A stretch of DNA of 15,075 nt from an uncultured Christensenella sp. (GTDB taxonomy: Bacteria > Bacillota > Clostridia > Christensenellales > Borkfalkiaceae): assembly GCA_910586065.1 (NCBI GenBank), contig CAJUGI010000012.1, positions 1-15,075 on the forward strand, read 5' to 3'. The position numbers and the translations under genes are program-made. Positions 15,040-15,075 of this stretch are shown one piece after another. The notes beneath the pieces are model-generated. The model worked only from the letters and a program-made list of their open reading frames with translations. It was not told the DNA's origin and made no database searches. Position 1 is the first letter of the stretch; the number at the start of each line of letters is the position of its first letter.

Positions 15040-15075
15040 TTCACTCTAATCTGGTACGTTACCACACCGTACGGA
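15040..15075. other. Short 3' flank, no feature seen
   Basis: 36 bases after the stop codon. It contains a five-base-pair inverted repeat (TGGTA-CGT-TACCA at 15052-15064) with no following T-run, so I do not call a terminator. No start of a next gene is visible. Confidence 0.5.

Noticed and set aside
15052..15064. Small inverted repeat TGGTA-CGT-TACCA after the stop codon
   Set aside because: The stem is only five base pairs and no T-run follows, so it does not qualify as an intrinsic terminator. The real terminator may lie beyond base 15075.

Overview
The window is filled by one plus-strand reading frame. It is open from base 1 and ends in TAA at 15037-15039, about 5,012 codons, and only 36 bases follow the stop. 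The protein is a giant surface protein built from roughly 50-55 Ig-like beta domains of about 90 residues. They belong to the MBG / MBG_2 ('YGx') / YDG type of cell-surface repeat, and the chain ends in one transmembrane helix and a short charged cytoplasmic tail. I see no enzyme domain, RNA gene, mobile element or CRISPR array.

Organism: a bacterium, most likely an uncultured gut-type Clostridia/Bacillota lineage. The reasons are the repeat families, a single C-terminal membrane helix with a basic stop-transfer sequence instead of an outer-membrane domain, and moderate GC with heavy use of GTA (Val), ACG (Thr) and GCG (Ala). This placement is inference and is weak below phylum level.

Layout (window residues count the ATG at base 10 as 1). 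1-453: partial N-terminal domain, no signal peptide. 454-3000: an N-terminal set, YDG - A - B - C - X - A - B - C - YDG, in which the three-domain module ABC occurs twice. 3001-12540: the main array of super-repeats, each opening with a Trp-marked domain. From 4750 these alternate short (S, about 5 domains, 421-435 residues Trp to Trp) and long (L, about 6 domains, about 535 residues), giving L0-S1-L1-S2-L2-S3-L3 (L3 truncated) and a higher-order period of about 2.9 kb. 12541-13023: a proline-rich hinge and two atypical domains. 13024-13581: a stray S-type domain pair. 13582-14292: a membrane-proximal stretch without clear repeat hallmarks. 14293-14880: two domains duplicated at exactly 294 bases. 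14899-15036: membrane helix and tail.

The most likely role is a long extracellular stalk or adhesin that holds an N-terminal part, lying upstream of this window, away from the cell. The main structural novelty is the nested S/L periodicity. I found no evidence of a multi-gene system.
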